Shown here one piece after another: positions 36,871 to 46,208 of a stretch of DNA of 64,000 nt (its first letter is position 1; every line of letters starts with the position of its first letter). The DNA comes from Bacteroidia bacterium (lineage in GTDB: Bacteria > Bacteroidota > Bacteroidia > Chitinophagales > Chitinophagaceae): assembly GCA_030429205.1 (NCBI GenBank), contig JAUICZ010000001.1:610806-674805 (forward strand), in the 5' to 3' direction. The translations under genes were made by a program, and so were the position numbers. Under the pieces are notes generated by a model. It had not been told where the DNA came from and ran no database searches. It was given only the letters and a program-made list of their open reading frames with translations.

Positions 36871-39018
36871 ATGTCTGTAATTCAGAAAATCAGAACTAAA
36901 TACGCTAAGCTGGCAGGTGGTGTTATAGCATTTGCACTAGTAGCATTTATTTTAACAGACTTCTTAACCGGTAACAATGGTGGTTTATTCGGTAGAGACG
37001 ATAGCGCAGTAAAAGTAAACGGCGATAAAATCGACTTTATAGAATATAACACCAGAGTACAAGCCTATGAAACTTTATATGGCGCCAGCCAGGAGTTAGA
37101 TGAAAACATGCGTGCTCAATTAAGAGAGCAGGCACTTCAAGATTTGATCAAAGAAAAACTGATCAGAGAAGAAGCAGAAAAAATAGGCTTGACTGTTACG
37201 AAGAAAGAAGAAAATGAAATGATCTACGGTCAGGATCCTGATCAGGCAGTAAAAACATATCAAGCGTTTACAAACCCTGAAACAAATAGATTCGATCCGC
37301 AAAGAGTAAAACTTTTTGAACAACAAATAGATCAGATAGATCCTAGTGGAAGAGCAAAAGCACACTGGGAAGAAATGAAAAAATATGTTGTGTACAATGC
37401 ACTACCTAAAAAGTATAACATGCTTTTTAATAACTCTGTATACGTACCTAAATATTTAATAGAGGCGCGTTTGGAAAGAGAAGAGCAAATGGCAAACATA
37501 GACTTTGTAAGTATACCTTATGATGGAAATGATAAAGTAGAACTGACTGATGAAGATTATAAAGATTATGTAAACAAGCATAAGAAAGAGTACACTATAC
37601 AAGTAGCAAGCAGAAGCATTGAATATGTACCATTTAATCTATTACCATCAAAAGAAGATACTGCCAGAGCATTGGATGCATTAGTAGCTGTGAAAGATGA
37701 TTTTACAGATACTAAAGACAATGAAAGCTTTGTAAATAGAAACTCTGATGTATCGTACAGAGAGAACTATGTGAAAAAGGCAACATTCCTTTCTCCATAT
37801 TCAGATTCTTTGTTCGGATTGAAAGAAGGTGAAGTTTACGGTCCATACTTCGAAAGAGACAATTACAAGTTAACCAAACTGGTAGATGTAAAACAATATC
37901 CTGATTCTGTAAAGTGTCGCCACATCTTGGTTAAGACAGCAGACAGAGGAAGAGAAATATTATCTGATAGCTTGGCTAAACTAAAAATAGACAGTGCCAT
38001 TGCTGCACTTAAAGCAGGTGCAACATTTGCAGAAGTAGTACAAAAGTATTCAGAGGATGATGGTAGTAAAAATACTGCCGGAGAATACACATTTGCTTTT
38101 CAACAAAGACCAAACCTTTCTAAAGAGTTTGGCGACTTTATCTTCGAAAATCGCAAAGGTGATAAAGAAACAGTAAAAGTTGAAAACAGTAACTACAGTG
38201 GTTACCATTATATAGAAATATTAAACCAGCCGGGGCTAAGCAACGCTTATAGCTTTGCAACAATAGAAAAAGCTCTTTATCCTGGAGAGAATACAGAAAA
38301 CAATGTTTTTGCACAGGCATCAGAGTTTGCTGCATCACACAGTACTGCTGCCGCTTTCGATTCTGCTGGTAAAAGTGGATTGGTACAAAGAAGGTTTGCT
38401 GAGAATATTAAAGTGAATGATTTCTCGATTCAAGGTCTTGGTTCTTCAAATGAAATTCGTCAAATCATTCAGTGGTTATACAACTCTGAAGTTGGAGCAA
38501 TATCACAAGTATTCTCACTATCTGATAAATATGTTGTGATAAAAAATGCGGGTAAAAAAGAGAAAGGTTTGATGCCTTTAGATGATAACCTTAAAGCGAA
38601 TATTGAGTCTGATGTGAGAAACAAAAAACTTGCAGACCAAACAATACAGAAGTATAACGGTAAAAGCACATTGGCTGCTGTATCAGAAGCTTCCGGTCAA
38701 GAGATCAAAAAAGCAGACTCGTTTAGAGCAAACAGTTCATTTACAGGAGATCTTGGTTTTGCGCCAAAAGTTGTAGGTTATACATTCTCTAAAAGTACTC
38801 AGTTAAATACTATGTCACCTGCTATACAAGGTCAGGGTAGTATTTATTATGTAGTACCAACAGCAGTATTCCAAGATCCATACAGAAATACAGACTCTGC
38901 ATTAATAAACAGGGAGCAGATTATGATGCAATCTCAAATAAAAAATGCAATGAGCGGAACTATTACCGAGCAGCTGATAAAAAATGCTGATGTTGACTAC
39001 AATGTAGACAACCTTTAA
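36871..39018 (+). CDS. PpiD/SurA-like peptidylprolyl isomerase
   Basis: The 715-aa protein has one membrane anchor near the N-terminus (LAGGVIAFALVAFILTDFL, about residues 14-32), then a SurA_N-type chaperone region (VNGDKIDFIEYNTRVQAYE, LREQALQDLIKEKLIREEAEKIGL). A PPIC-type parvulin domain lies at about residues 349-455 (CRHILVKTA, FAEVVQKYSEDDGSKNTAGEYTFAF, NYSGYHYIEIL). A long C-terminal region follows. It resembles PpiD: an inner-membrane-anchored periplasmic foldase for exported proteins, which would be in demand given the large secretome encoded here. A strong terminator follows. Confidence 0.92.
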   Translation: MSVIQKIRTKYAKLAGGVIAFALVAFILTDFLTGNNGGLFGRDDSAVKVNGDKIDFIEYNTRVQAYETLYGASQELDENMRAQLREQALQDLIKEKLIREEAEKIGLTVTKKEENEMIYGQDPDQAVKTYQAFTNPETNRFDPQRVKLFEQQIDQIDPSGRAKAHWEEMKKYVVYNALPKKYNMLFNNSVYVPKYLIEARLEREEQMANIDFVSIPYDGNDKVELTDEDYKDYVNKHKKEYTIQVASRSIEYVPFNLLPSKEDTARALDALVAVKDDFTDTKDNESFVNRNSDVSYRENYVKKATFLSPYSDSLFGLKEGEVYGPYFERDNYKLTKLVDVKQYPDSVKCRHILVKTADRGREILSDSLAKLKIDSAIAALKAGATFAEVVQKYSEDDGSKNTAGEYTFAFQQRPNLSKEFGDFIFENRKGDKETVKVENSNYSGYHYIEILNQPGLSNAYSFATIEKALYPGENTENNVFAQASEFAASHSTAAAFDSAGKSGLVQRRFAENIKVNDFSIQGLGSSNEIRQIIQWLYNSEVGAISQVFSLSDKYVVIKNAGKKEKGLMPLDDNLKANIESDVRNKKLADQTIQKYNGKSTLAAVSEASGQEIKKADSFRANSSFTGDLGFAPKVVGYTFSKSTQLNTMSPAIQGQGSIYYVVPTAVFQDPYRNTDSALINREQIMMQSQIKNAMSGTITEQLIKNADVDYNVDNL

Positions 39019-39044
39019 TATCAAAATAAGTTAATACCAAATAG

Positions 39045-39079
39045 AAAAAAACAGGGGCTCAACCAGCCCCTGTTTTTTT
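39045..39079. terminator. Strong rho-independent terminator
   Basis: A 15-bp stem (39045-39059 with 39065-39079, core CAGGGGCT/AGCCCCTG) with a 5-nt loop and seven T on the plus strand. It ends the PPIase transcript; an A-run on the left makes it potentially bidirectional. Confidence 0.95.
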
Positions 39080-39099
39080 ATTCTAGCGTATTGTATTCG

Positions 39100-39107
39100 T
39101 ACTTTTG
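39100..39107 (+). promoter_or_regulatory. Candidate -7 element for the DUF2480 gene
   Basis: TACTTTTG fits TAnnTTTG. It lies between the upstream terminator and an AGGAGG ribosome-binding site at 39118-39123, 19 nt before the ATG at 39127. It overlaps the artefactual upstream TTG reading frame. Confidence 0.5.
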
Positions 39108-39126
39108 TATAAAGAATAGGAGGTAT

Positions 39127-39642
39127 ATGGATATTATTGTAAATAAGGTGGCACAAAGCGGCATTATTACTCTTGATTTGGCTACATATATACCAAGCGA
39201 GGATAGCATTGCTGTGTTTGATTTCAAACCATTTCTTTTCAAAGAAATGATATTGAAAGAGAAAGACTTTCGTGCGTTTATGAAAGAGCAGGATTGGAGT
39301 CAATATTCAGGTAAATCTGTTGCGATAACATGTTCGGTAGATACAGTGATACAGATGTGGGCATACATGTTAGTTGCGGCAAACCTGGAAGGTTTAGCAA
39401 AGCAGATACATGTTGGTAGTAAAGAGGAGCTATCAAATAAAATTCTGGAAGACAACATTAAGAATATCAACGTAAGCGACTATACAGATAAAAGGGTGGT
39501 ACTAAAAGGTTGTGGAGATGTTGAAGTACCGGAAGTGGCTTATGTGGCTGCTACAGAAGTATTGAAACCTGTGGTGAAATCTTTAATGTATGGTGAACCA
39601 TGCTCTACAGTGCCTGTGTATAAACAGCCCCTCAAAAAGTAA
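39127..39642 (+). CDS. DUF2480 family protein
   Basis: The 171-aa cytosolic protein spans DUF2480: MDIIVNKVAQSGIITLDLATYIP, FDFKPFLFKEMILKEKDFRAFMKEQDWSQYSGKSVAITCSVDTVIQMWAYMLV, and a C-terminal VVLKGCGDVEVPEVAYVAATEVLKPVVKSLMYGEPCSTVPVY. The family is restricted to Bacteroidota and has no assigned function; conserved cysteines near the C-terminus are notable. The ATG at 39127 follows an AGGAGG site by 3 nt, a clear Shine-Dalgarno in a genome where these are rare. It converges with a DtxR-type regulator with one base between stops. Confidence 0.9.
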   Translation: MDIIVNKVAQSGIITLDLATYIPSEDSIAVFDFKPFLFKEMILKEKDFRAFMKEQDWSQYSGKSVAITCSVDTVIQMWAYMLVAANLEGLAKQIHVGSKEELSNKILEDNIKNINVSDYTDKRVVLKGCGDVEVPEVAYVAATEVLKPVVKSLMYGEPCSTVPVYKQPLKK

Positions 39643-39643
39643 C

Positions 39644-40306
39644 TTATATAGCTAAAACATTCAGGGCGATTTTTTCTGACAATTGGAAACTATCGCCCTT
39701 TTTATTTTTTACCCAAATAGACTGGTCGTAAGGCATACGCTCTGTTATAGTAAGTTCAGATCCGATATTTATATCATAACGTTCCAACTGCTGTAAAAAA
39801 GCTTTCGAAGTATCGTTTACTGATACTACTGTGCACAGGGTTTGTATTGGCATTTCGCTCAGCGCAATGGCTTTCGAAGCGGGGAGTACTCCTTTTGCAT
39901 TTGGTATGGGGTCTCCGTGCGGATCGTACTCCGGGTGTCCCAAAAAGGCATCTAACCGGTCAATAAGTTTTTGAGATCTAATATGCTCCAACTGTTCTGC
40001 AACTTCATGTACCTCATCCCACGAAAAGTTAAGTGTATCGCACAAAAAAGTTTCCCAAAGCCTGTGTTTACGTAGTATGGATAAAGCTATTATAGAGCCG
40101 CTGTCTGTAAGTTTAAGCTTTTTATATTTTTCGTAGTGTACCAACTCTTTTTCAGATAGCTTTTTAAGCATATCCGTAACTGTAGCTGGTCTGGTGTTCA
40201 TTCTTTCTGCAATCTCATTCACAGAAACCTTACCACTTTTGTTCTTGTGTTGAATAAAGTAGATGGCTTTAACATAATTCTCCTCTGTAAATGTCAGCAG
40301 TTGCAT
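39644..40306 (-). CDS. DtxR/MntR-family metal-dependent transcriptional regulator
   Basis: The 220-aa protein has an N-terminal winged helix (TFTEENYVKAIYFIQHKNKSGKVSVNEIAERMNTRPATVTDMLKKLSEKELVHYEKYKKLKLTDSG), a dimerisation/metal-binding domain (HRLWETFLCDTLNFSWDEVHEVAEQLEHIRS, LIDRLDAFLGHPEYDPHGDPIPNAKG) and a C-terminal FeoA/SH3-like domain. Metal-ligand candidates (Cys, Glu, His) are in place. It should sense Fe(II) or Mn(II) and repress uptake genes. No metal transporter is adjacent; the nearest divergent gene encodes an exported protein of unknown function. Confidence 0.92.
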   Translation of the reverse strand: MQLLTFTEENYVKAIYFIQHKNKSGKVSVNEIAERMNTRPATVTDMLKKLSEKELVHYEKYKKLKLTDSGSIIALSILRKHRLWETFLCDTLNFSWDEVHEVAEQLEHIRSQKLIDRLDAFLGHPEYDPHGDPIPNAKGVLPASKAIALSEMPIQTLCTVVSVNDTSKAFLQQLERYDINIGSELTITERMPYDQSIWVKNKKGDSFQLSEKIALNVLAI

Positions 40307-40379
40307 GGGCGTAAATTAAGAAACAATAAGGATTTTTTAAGTGCATCATTGTAGCAGATTACTTAACTTTCACAACGTT

Positions 40380-41030
40380 ATGAGATATCTATACTTATTA
40401 TTTTTTGTGTTACTAAGTGCTCAGGCCTCTGCCGTTGGTGTGAAGATATATGTTGGTTCTTCTTACAACTCAACCCATATGAATAACCATTATTTTATGG
40501 AGTTGATTTTATGTAACAATACTGTTGATACGCTTTTCATCAGGAGAGATGATGTAGACAACCTGTATCCTGCAGTAACTAACGATGCATCAGAGGTATC
40601 TGACGAAGGCAGTAAAGTATTACTAACCAATATTGATAAACTGGAAGACCCTGACCAGGCAGGAGTGTTTGATATATCGCCTGATGGTACAGAGAAAGAC
40701 CAACTGGATATGGTAACCAAACAAGCGGCTGGCAAAGAGAAAAATCAAGCGCTTAAGCAAAGAAAGATAAACAACCAGATGTACTACGTTATATTACCGC
40801 AAAAGTGTATCACTGTAAATAGTTTTGCGCAAATAGGCAGACACGAGTTGTCTAAGTTGAGGTCTTTGAGTGCGGCGGAAAAAGAAAAATCTAAAGCTTA
40901 CTTTGTAGTACCTGTTTTTCTTATGTACAGTAGCGACTACATACAACACAGAAAGAATTTGGTATCCAGAAAATCTGAAGCACTTAAAAAATGTTTGTTT
41001 TACGAAAGCAATAAAAAAGAAGAGAAATAA
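40380..41030 (+). CDS. Exported protein of unknown function
   Basis: The 216-aa protein from ATG 40380 has a signal peptide (MRYLYLLFFVLLSAQASAVG). The mature part starts VKIYVGSSYNSTHMNNHYFMELILCNNTVDTLFI and then has mixed charged segments. I recognise no domain. GTG 40341 would add 13 residues before the signal and is less likely. It diverges from the DtxR-type regulator with a short gap, so metal control is possible but unproven. A strong hairpin terminator follows immediately after the stop codon. Confidence 0.65.
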   Translation: MRYLYLLFFVLLSAQASAVGVKIYVGSSYNSTHMNNHYFMELILCNNTVDTLFIRRDDVDNLYPAVTNDASEVSDEGSKVLLTNIDKLEDPDQAGVFDISPDGTEKDQLDMVTKQAAGKEKNQALKQRKINNQMYYVILPQKCITVNSFAQIGRHELSKLRSLSAAEKEKSKAYFVVPVFLMYSSDYIQHRKNLVSRKSEALKKCLFYESNKKEEK

Positions 41031-41055
41031 AAAAGCCCCGCTATGCGGGGCTTTT
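41031..41055. terminator. Bidirectional rho-independent terminator
   Basis: AAAAGCCCCGC and GCGGGGCTTTT form an 11-bp stem with a 3-nt loop between two convergent genes. It can serve both the exported-protein gene and the choice-of-anchor V gene. Confidence 0.93.
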
Positions 41056-41073
41056 CTTTGATACTCGATTTTT

Positions 41074-42660
41074 CTATCTAAGAATATTAATTTTTTGACT
41101 ACCCTTAAGCCCATCAGATGTTTCTGAGTATAGATAGTAAACACCATTACTTAGTTTACTAACATCTACAGTTTGCTTTTTATTGTTAGGGTTAATATTT
41201 AATACTGTTTTGCCAGTCATATCTTTTATTACGATACTGCTAAGTACCACATTGCTTTTGTTTTCTACATACAATGTATTGTTAGCAGGGTTTGGATAAA
41301 TTGACAACAAGTTTTGGAGCGACAAACCACCGATACCCAGAGGGTTTACCATTACTTGCCTTGTTACGGTATCCGATCCGCAATCGTTTTTAACGATCAA
41401 CATAACAGTATAATTACCGCTGGATGCGTATGTATGGCTTGGCGATGGATTATTGGTATTGTCTGTATTACCATCTCCAAATATCCAGATCGTACTATCA
41501 GCATTTGTAACATTAACAGCTGTAAACGATATTTTATTACTATCGGCACCGGTACCTTGTGTATAGTTAAACGTATCTACACTTGCTGCAGGGCTTACAA
41601 CAACACCAACAGTAGACTGGTCGCTACAGTTATTTGCATCGGTAGCAGTTACAGTGTAATTACCGGCCATTGCAAGAGTAGCATTGGTGATGTTCGGGTT
41701 TTGAGAACCTGAAGAGAAACTGCTTGGTCCTGTCCATGCAAAGCTTATTAAGCCTGTACCACCCGTTGAGGTTGCGGATAACTTAATCGTATCACCAACA
41801 CAAGTAGGACTATTCGATGTAGCATTTACACTAATGCCGGTAGCAGGTTCTGTAATAGTAACAGTAGTAGAATCTTTACAAGTACCGCTTGTTGAAACAA
41901 CAACCTTATATGTACCTGCTTTTAAATTCTGAATATCTTCTGAACCTGAAGAGAAGCTGTTTGGCCCTGTCCAAGAATATGTGAATGGCCCCGTACCTCC
42001 TGTTAAAGTAAGATCGATAGAACCGGTACTTGCTCCTTTACATAATACGTCTGTTTTTGAGGTACTTAATGAAGGAGCTGAGCATGGCGGTGTGATCATG
42101 AAGGTGTCAGTCGTCGGGCTGTCTCCGGAAGTATTAAAGTTTCTGTTTACAACATTGGCAGCTACGTAAAATGTAATAGCACCTGTTGTTACGTTAGGCG
42201 ACGTCCACGGAATGTTAAACACATTACCCGATGAAGGTGTGCTTTGCTCTACGTGTACTCTACCACCGACGGTTGCACTGGTTACACCTGTTGGTAATGT
42301 ACCCCAGTTGTTAATAGCTGAGTTTGTACCGGTTTGAACAGAAACGGCCTGAAACCCGTAACGCGTACCCGATGTGGTGTTACTGGCATTTATTGTAACA
42401 CGTAATGTGTAGTTGGTGTTAGATGCATATGTGGTTACCGGTGTAGTACCACTTAATACTTGTATAGTAATAGACGGGCTGAAGTTACCACCTGAGTGAC
42501 AGTTACCACATGTTCCGGTACTGAACCCGGCACCTACTTTACTACCATTACTGTTGTTAGCGGGGCCACTTGCGTTGTTTAGCATTAACCCCGACATAAC
42601 GAGCAAAGCTGATAATGCTGCTACTCGTTTTAGCTTAAAGATTTCGTAAAACTTTTTCAT
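41074..42660 (-). CDS. Choice-of-anchor V/PKD protein with T9SS type A sorting domain and CxxCH
   Basis: A 528-aa secreted protein. After the signal peptide comes GFSTGTCGNCHSGGNFSPSITIQVL; CGNCH is a CxxCH motif at the start of a choice-of-anchor V (reeler-like) domain spanning to about residue 190. Two SprB-type repeat modules follow (LCKGASTGSIDLTLTGGTGPFTYSWTGPNSFSSGSEDIQNLKAGTYKVVV and a similar one), then a PKD-like segment (WIFGDGNTDNTNNPSPSHTYASSGNYTV). The C-terminal type A sorting domain reads LLSIYPNPANNTLYV ending GSQKINILR. It is predicted to be exported by T9SS. Haem attachment at CxxCH is possible but untested. Confidence 0.85.
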   Translation of the reverse strand: MKKFYEIFKLKRVAALSALLVMSGLMLNNASGPANNSNGSKVGAGFSTGTCGNCHSGGNFSPSITIQVLSGTTPVTTYASNTNYTLRVTINASNTTSGTRYGFQAVSVQTGTNSAINNWGTLPTGVTSATVGGRVHVEQSTPSSGNVFNIPWTSPNVTTGAITFYVAANVVNRNFNTSGDSPTTDTFMITPPCSAPSLSTSKTDVLCKGASTGSIDLTLTGGTGPFTYSWTGPNSFSSGSEDIQNLKAGTYKVVVSTSGTCKDSTTVTITEPATGISVNATSNSPTCVGDTIKLSATSTGGTGLISFAWTGPSSFSSGSQNPNITNATLAMAGNYTVTATDANNCSDQSTVGVVVSPAASVDTFNYTQGTGADSNKISFTAVNVTNADSTIWIFGDGNTDNTNNPSPSHTYASSGNYTVMLIVKNDCGSDTVTRQVMVNPLGIGGLSLQNLLSIYPNPANNTLYVENKSNVVLSSIVIKDMTGKTVLNINPNNKKQTVDVSKLSNGVYYLYSETSDGLKGSQKINILR

Positions 42661-42766
42661 ACAGAGAGTTATTATTTAGGATTTCAAATTATGTCATTTT
42701 ATAGTCATGCGATATTAAAAACAGATGAGGCTTAGCCGAAACGGTATTAGCAAAGTATGTAAAAGG

Positions 42767-42794
42767 AAAAATCCCCGACAAAGCGGGGATTTTT
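42767..42794 (-). terminator. Terminator of the M2 peptidase gene
   Basis: AAAAATCCCCG and CGGGGATTTTT form an 11-bp stem with a 6-nt loop, with T-rich sequence following on the minus strand. Confidence 0.9.
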
Positions 42795-42816
42795 AAACGG
42801 TTAAATTATATAATGT

Positions 42817-44613
42817 TTATAGCTTTTCGGGCAAAGAACATATCCTGCCAACGTTTTGCTCCTTCAGCCAGCTTTCAAGAGGCTTGAAATATTCCAGCAT
42901 TGCTGTTGCGTTTAACTCGTCTCCGGTAGATTCTTTTAATACTTTTCTCCAATCTTTAGAAGCACCCGGGTATGTGATCTCTTTCAAGAAATCCCCAATA
43001 CCTGTTTGTCCATAGTAGTTTGTAGCACGAGGATCCTGATGCAATATGTTTTTAGCTATATGGTTGTGCAGCTGAAACAGTATGACATAAGATAGTGCGT
43101 AGTCATAATACTGAGCAGCATCATTATTGATGTGTGTCTTTGTTGCAGCATCGCAATACTCTTCACCTCTTTCAGATGGAGGCAATATACCTTGATACTT
43201 TTTTACATACTCCCACCATTTTGCATTAAGCTGGTCTGCAGGTAGATTATCAACATACAAAGACTTTTCAAAATGGCTCATTGTACCGCAAGAGAAGAAC
43301 ATAAATACTACTGCATTCATAGACTCTTTCAATAAGCTTTGAATTTCATTTACCTCTACATTTTCATCAACAAGTCCACGACCGACCAAGTATGGCTTTT
43401 GCATAGCCGCCATACCCATCATGCTACCAATAGCTTCATGATATGCACGGTTGGCGCCGCCTCTTAATAATGGTGGCACATCAGGGTTGGTATAGGTCAT
43501 ATAATAATAAATATGCCCCAGTTCGTGGTTTGCTGTTTCCCACCACTCAGAGTTTGCTTCTACACTCATCAGGCTGCGTACATCGTTTTGTAAGTCCATA
43601 TGCCATGCAGATGCGTGATTGTTCTTTTTGACATTGCTGTCTGCGGGGTAAGGGTATAAGCTTGATTTTGACCAAAATGTTTCCGGTAATGATGGAAACC
43701 CAATACTGGTATAAAGTTTCTCTCCTTCTTTCACAATCCATTCTGGAGTTTTTTGACTCAGTATGCCATTAATATCCAAACCGTCTACCTCTACTGCAGA
43801 GCTCCAGTCTTGTCCCCATCTGTTGGGTAACCAGTGTGCAGGTATATACTCAGGAACCTCAGCATTATATTTTTTAGCTAATTCGTACCTCATCCAAGTG
43901 TGCAACTCTCTATAAAGCGGGTAAAGCTCATTCATCAAACGTTCCATTGTTTGCATCATCTCATCTGTATCCATCTGATAGTCGCTCACCTGATAAGAGA
44001 AGTAGTCGTTGTAACCAAGTGCATTCACTGTTTGGTTACGCAGGTTGCGCAAGTTTACAAGGCCGTCTTTTAAAGTAGGGCCTACCTCTTTACTCGCTTC
44101 CCACGCTGCCAACCTCTTATTAATATTTTTTTCGGTCTTAAGCGTTTCATCAAGGTCGTTTGTACTTACTTTTTCTCCGTTTAATGTGTATTGAAAGCCA
44201 TACAGCTTCTCTGTTTGTTCGTTCTCTGCTGCTATGCGCTCTTTCACCAGCTCTTCAACTGTTGCAGGGTTGTTTGCTGCGGCATATAATATGGCCTCCA
44301 GTTGTTTAGCCTGTATATCTGTTAGCTCTTCTCTAAGCTCCAGGAAATGCTGTGCCTGTTCAATGTTTTCTTTACTACCGGTAAATGCAGCCATAGCTTC
44401 ATCAGCTTTTTGTGCTGCGTTTTTGTTTGTTTCATCATCCGGTATAATTTCGATATTTAGTTTCCATGCAGCTTCGCTAGACGTAGCATATAGTTTTAAA
44501 TACTCTTCTGTATATGAGTCTAAAAATGCTTGCGCGTCTTGTTGAATGTTTGCATTGCTGCATGAGTAAAAGAAAACAGCAGACATACATACTGCTGTGA
44601 TGAGCTTCTTCAT
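42817..44613 (-). CDS. M2-family metallopeptidase (ACE-like) lipoprotein
   Basis: The 598-aa protein has a lipoprotein signal (SAVFFYSC, lipobox Cys) and then the M2 (peptidyl-dipeptidase A) fold, rich in helices. The zinc site is HELGH at about residues 363-367 (WWETANHELGHIYYYM), with the third ligand Glu in YHEAIGSMMGMAAMQKPYL. Other M2 blocks are NALGYNDYFSYQ, HAWMRYELAKKY-like, PAHWLPNRWGQDWS and CDAATKTHINNDAAQYYDYALSYVILFQLHNHIAKNIL. It should remove C-terminal dipeptides from peptides outside the cytoplasm. An M28 peptidase gene follows upstream in the same direction with a separate promoter. Confidence 0.92.
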   Translation of the reverse strand: MKKLITAVCMSAVFFYSCSNANIQQDAQAFLDSYTEEYLKLYATSSEAAWKLNIEIIPDDETNKNAAQKADEAMAAFTGSKENIEQAQHFLELREELTDIQAKQLEAILYAAANNPATVEELVKERIAAENEQTEKLYGFQYTLNGEKVSTNDLDETLKTEKNINKRLAAWEASKEVGPTLKDGLVNLRNLRNQTVNALGYNDYFSYQVSDYQMDTDEMMQTMERLMNELYPLYRELHTWMRYELAKKYNAEVPEYIPAHWLPNRWGQDWSSAVEVDGLDINGILSQKTPEWIVKEGEKLYTSIGFPSLPETFWSKSSLYPYPADSNVKKNNHASAWHMDLQNDVRSLMSVEANSEWWETANHELGHIYYYMTYTNPDVPPLLRGGANRAYHEAIGSMMGMAAMQKPYLVGRGLVDENVEVNEIQSLLKESMNAVVFMFFSCGTMSHFEKSLYVDNLPADQLNAKWWEYVKKYQGILPPSERGEEYCDAATKTHINNDAAQYYDYALSYVILFQLHNHIAKNILHQDPRATNYYGQTGIGDFLKEITYPGASKDWRKVLKESTGDELNATAMLEYFKPLESWLKEQNVGRICSLPEKL

Positions 44614-44694
44614 AGTTATGATATTATTTTACATAAATGTAAGGATTATTAGCGAGGTGCTAATAACACTAAAAGGGTGATATTGATGGATATA

Positions 44695-45993
44695 TTATTG
44701 AGCAGTGTTACTCAACTGACTTTCAAACTTTATTAGTAGCTCAGCAAGGTCATCTACCCTTCTTAAATTGATATCTTTTGGCAGATCGAATACATCATGG
44801 TAGTGCCCGATAGTACCCATACTATATATAAAGAAGGCAGGAACACCCGCTTTGCTGAAATGATAGTGGTCACTATTACTGGTTTGCCCGCGCTTTTTGA
44901 TTTTTGTAGCGTAAGTGCTGTCTTTATTTATTTCCTGTAGCAGATTAAATTCATTTTCGTGCGCATTGCTGTTAACAACAGTAATGCCGTTGGTGGCATC
45001 TCCTGTCATATCCAGATTAACAAGAAATCGGATATTTTCTAAAGGGAACAAAGGGTGCTCTGCATAATGTTTTGAGCCGACTAAACCAGCCTCTTCGCCA
45101 CTAAATAGCATAAAGGCTATTGAATAACGTGATGGGTTTTTGGCAAAATAGTTGGCCATATACATTACCAAAGCGGTACCGCTGGCGTTGTCACTCGCAC
45201 CGGCAAATAAGGCCGCTCTACCCATGCGTCCAAGGTGGTCGTAATGTGCAGTAAATACTATAAAGCTATCCGGTACTTCTGTACCCTCTACATAGCCAAT
45301 CACATTTTTAGCCTTGAAGTCTTCTATGTATATGCTGGATATATCTACTAAAACCTTTTTAGGTTTTTTGGGTAGTACGGTATCTTCTATGTATACAATT
45401 GTAGCTGCTGCCTGATCCTGACTGACTGTCCATGTTAGCTTCCCATGCTTCGGTACTATAAATAAGCCTCTGGGTAGTTCTTTGGCAAACTTTCTGATGC
45501 CTAACTTCAATTTTTTGCCGGGTGTGTCTGCATTTAGCAAATAATATACTTCTCCTGCTACTAACGATGACTTGACACTGTCCCAACTTGTAGAATCTTT
45601 GATATTTGAAAGATCTATTGTCGTGAACTTGTTGGGTTTTTTATCGTGCCATGGTGCACTTGCCGCATTCACTATAAAGTCTGGTCCGGGCTTCAAAACA
45701 TCGTTATTTACCTTTACTACTACCTTGCTGGGGAAGGTATTTACAGAGAATTGATAGTCTTGAAAGTAGGAGCCATTTTGTCTTACAGGTTGTACACCAT
45801 ACTGCTTGAACTCATTGGCAATATATTGTGACGCTTTATCACTGCCCCCCATCACATAGCCCCTGCCATGAAAAGATGGGCTAGCCAAAACATTTATTTT
45901 TTCTTTAATAAATGTTTTGCTCTCTTGTGCATTACAAAGGTTTGTAACAACCAGAGCCGCAAATAAAACCACGACAAATTTAAATGAATTCAT
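44695..45993 (-). CDS. M28-family zinc peptidase
   Basis: The 432-aa protein from ATG 45993 has a signal peptide (MNSFKFVVVLFAALVVTNLCNAQ). Its C-terminal half is an M28 aminopeptidase domain: FIVFTAHYDHLGRMG (first zinc His), GASDNASGTALVMYMANYF (Asp), MLFSGEEAGLVGSKHYA (Glu-Glu), FLVNLDMTGDATNG and SDHYHFSKAGVPAFFIYS. The N-terminal half lacks a clear PA domain. In-frame codons upstream to 46089 are not signal-like and the -7 element at 46026 lies inside them. It is probably a periplasmic aminopeptidase working with the neighbouring M2 dipeptidase in peptide scavenging. Confidence 0.9.
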   Translation of the reverse strand: MNSFKFVVVLFAALVVTNLCNAQESKTFIKEKINVLASPSFHGRGYVMGGSDKASQYIANEFKQYGVQPVRQNGSYFQDYQFSVNTFPSKVVVKVNNDVLKPGPDFIVNAASAPWHDKKPNKFTTIDLSNIKDSTSWDSVKSSLVAGEVYYLLNADTPGKKLKLGIRKFAKELPRGLFIVPKHGKLTWTVSQDQAAATIVYIEDTVLPKKPKKVLVDISSIYIEDFKAKNVIGYVEGTEVPDSFIVFTAHYDHLGRMGRAALFAGASDNASGTALVMYMANYFAKNPSRYSIAFMLFSGEEAGLVGSKHYAEHPLFPLENIRFLVNLDMTGDATNGITVVNSNAHENEFNLLQEINKDSTYATKIKKRGQTSNSDHYHFSKAGVPAFFIYSMGTIGHYHDVFDLPKDINLRRVDDLAELLIKFESQLSNTAQ

Positions 45994-46025
45994 TGTAAAC
46001 CTATAAAATATTACTATACGATGGT

Positions 46026-46033
46026 CAAACATA
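46026..46033 (-). promoter_or_regulatory. Candidate -7 element for the M28 peptidase gene
   Basis: Minus-strand TATGTTTG fits TAnnTTTG, 32 nt upstream of the ATG at 45993. It supports the shorter start. Confidence 0.45.
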
Positions 46034-46208
46034 CGAAAACCAGTTGAGATAAAACGCCTACATATGTTATAATAGTTAAATACCAACAAATGCTAATCAT
46101 GAATTAATACTTATAGTACTTGAGATATATACAAATTAAGTAGTTTTGTTATAAATTCGTATTATTTATTATTTGAACGTACGCGAAACGTGAACACGCT
46201 ACTAATGC

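Noticed and set aside
39091-39126. Upstream TTG extension of the DUF2480 gene
   Set aside because: It overlaps the -7 element, and AGGAGG followed by ATG at 39127 fits much better.
45994-46089. Upstream extension of the M28 peptidase by 32 residues
   Set aside because: It would bury the signal peptide and includes a promoter element; ATG 45993 starts a normal signal sequence.
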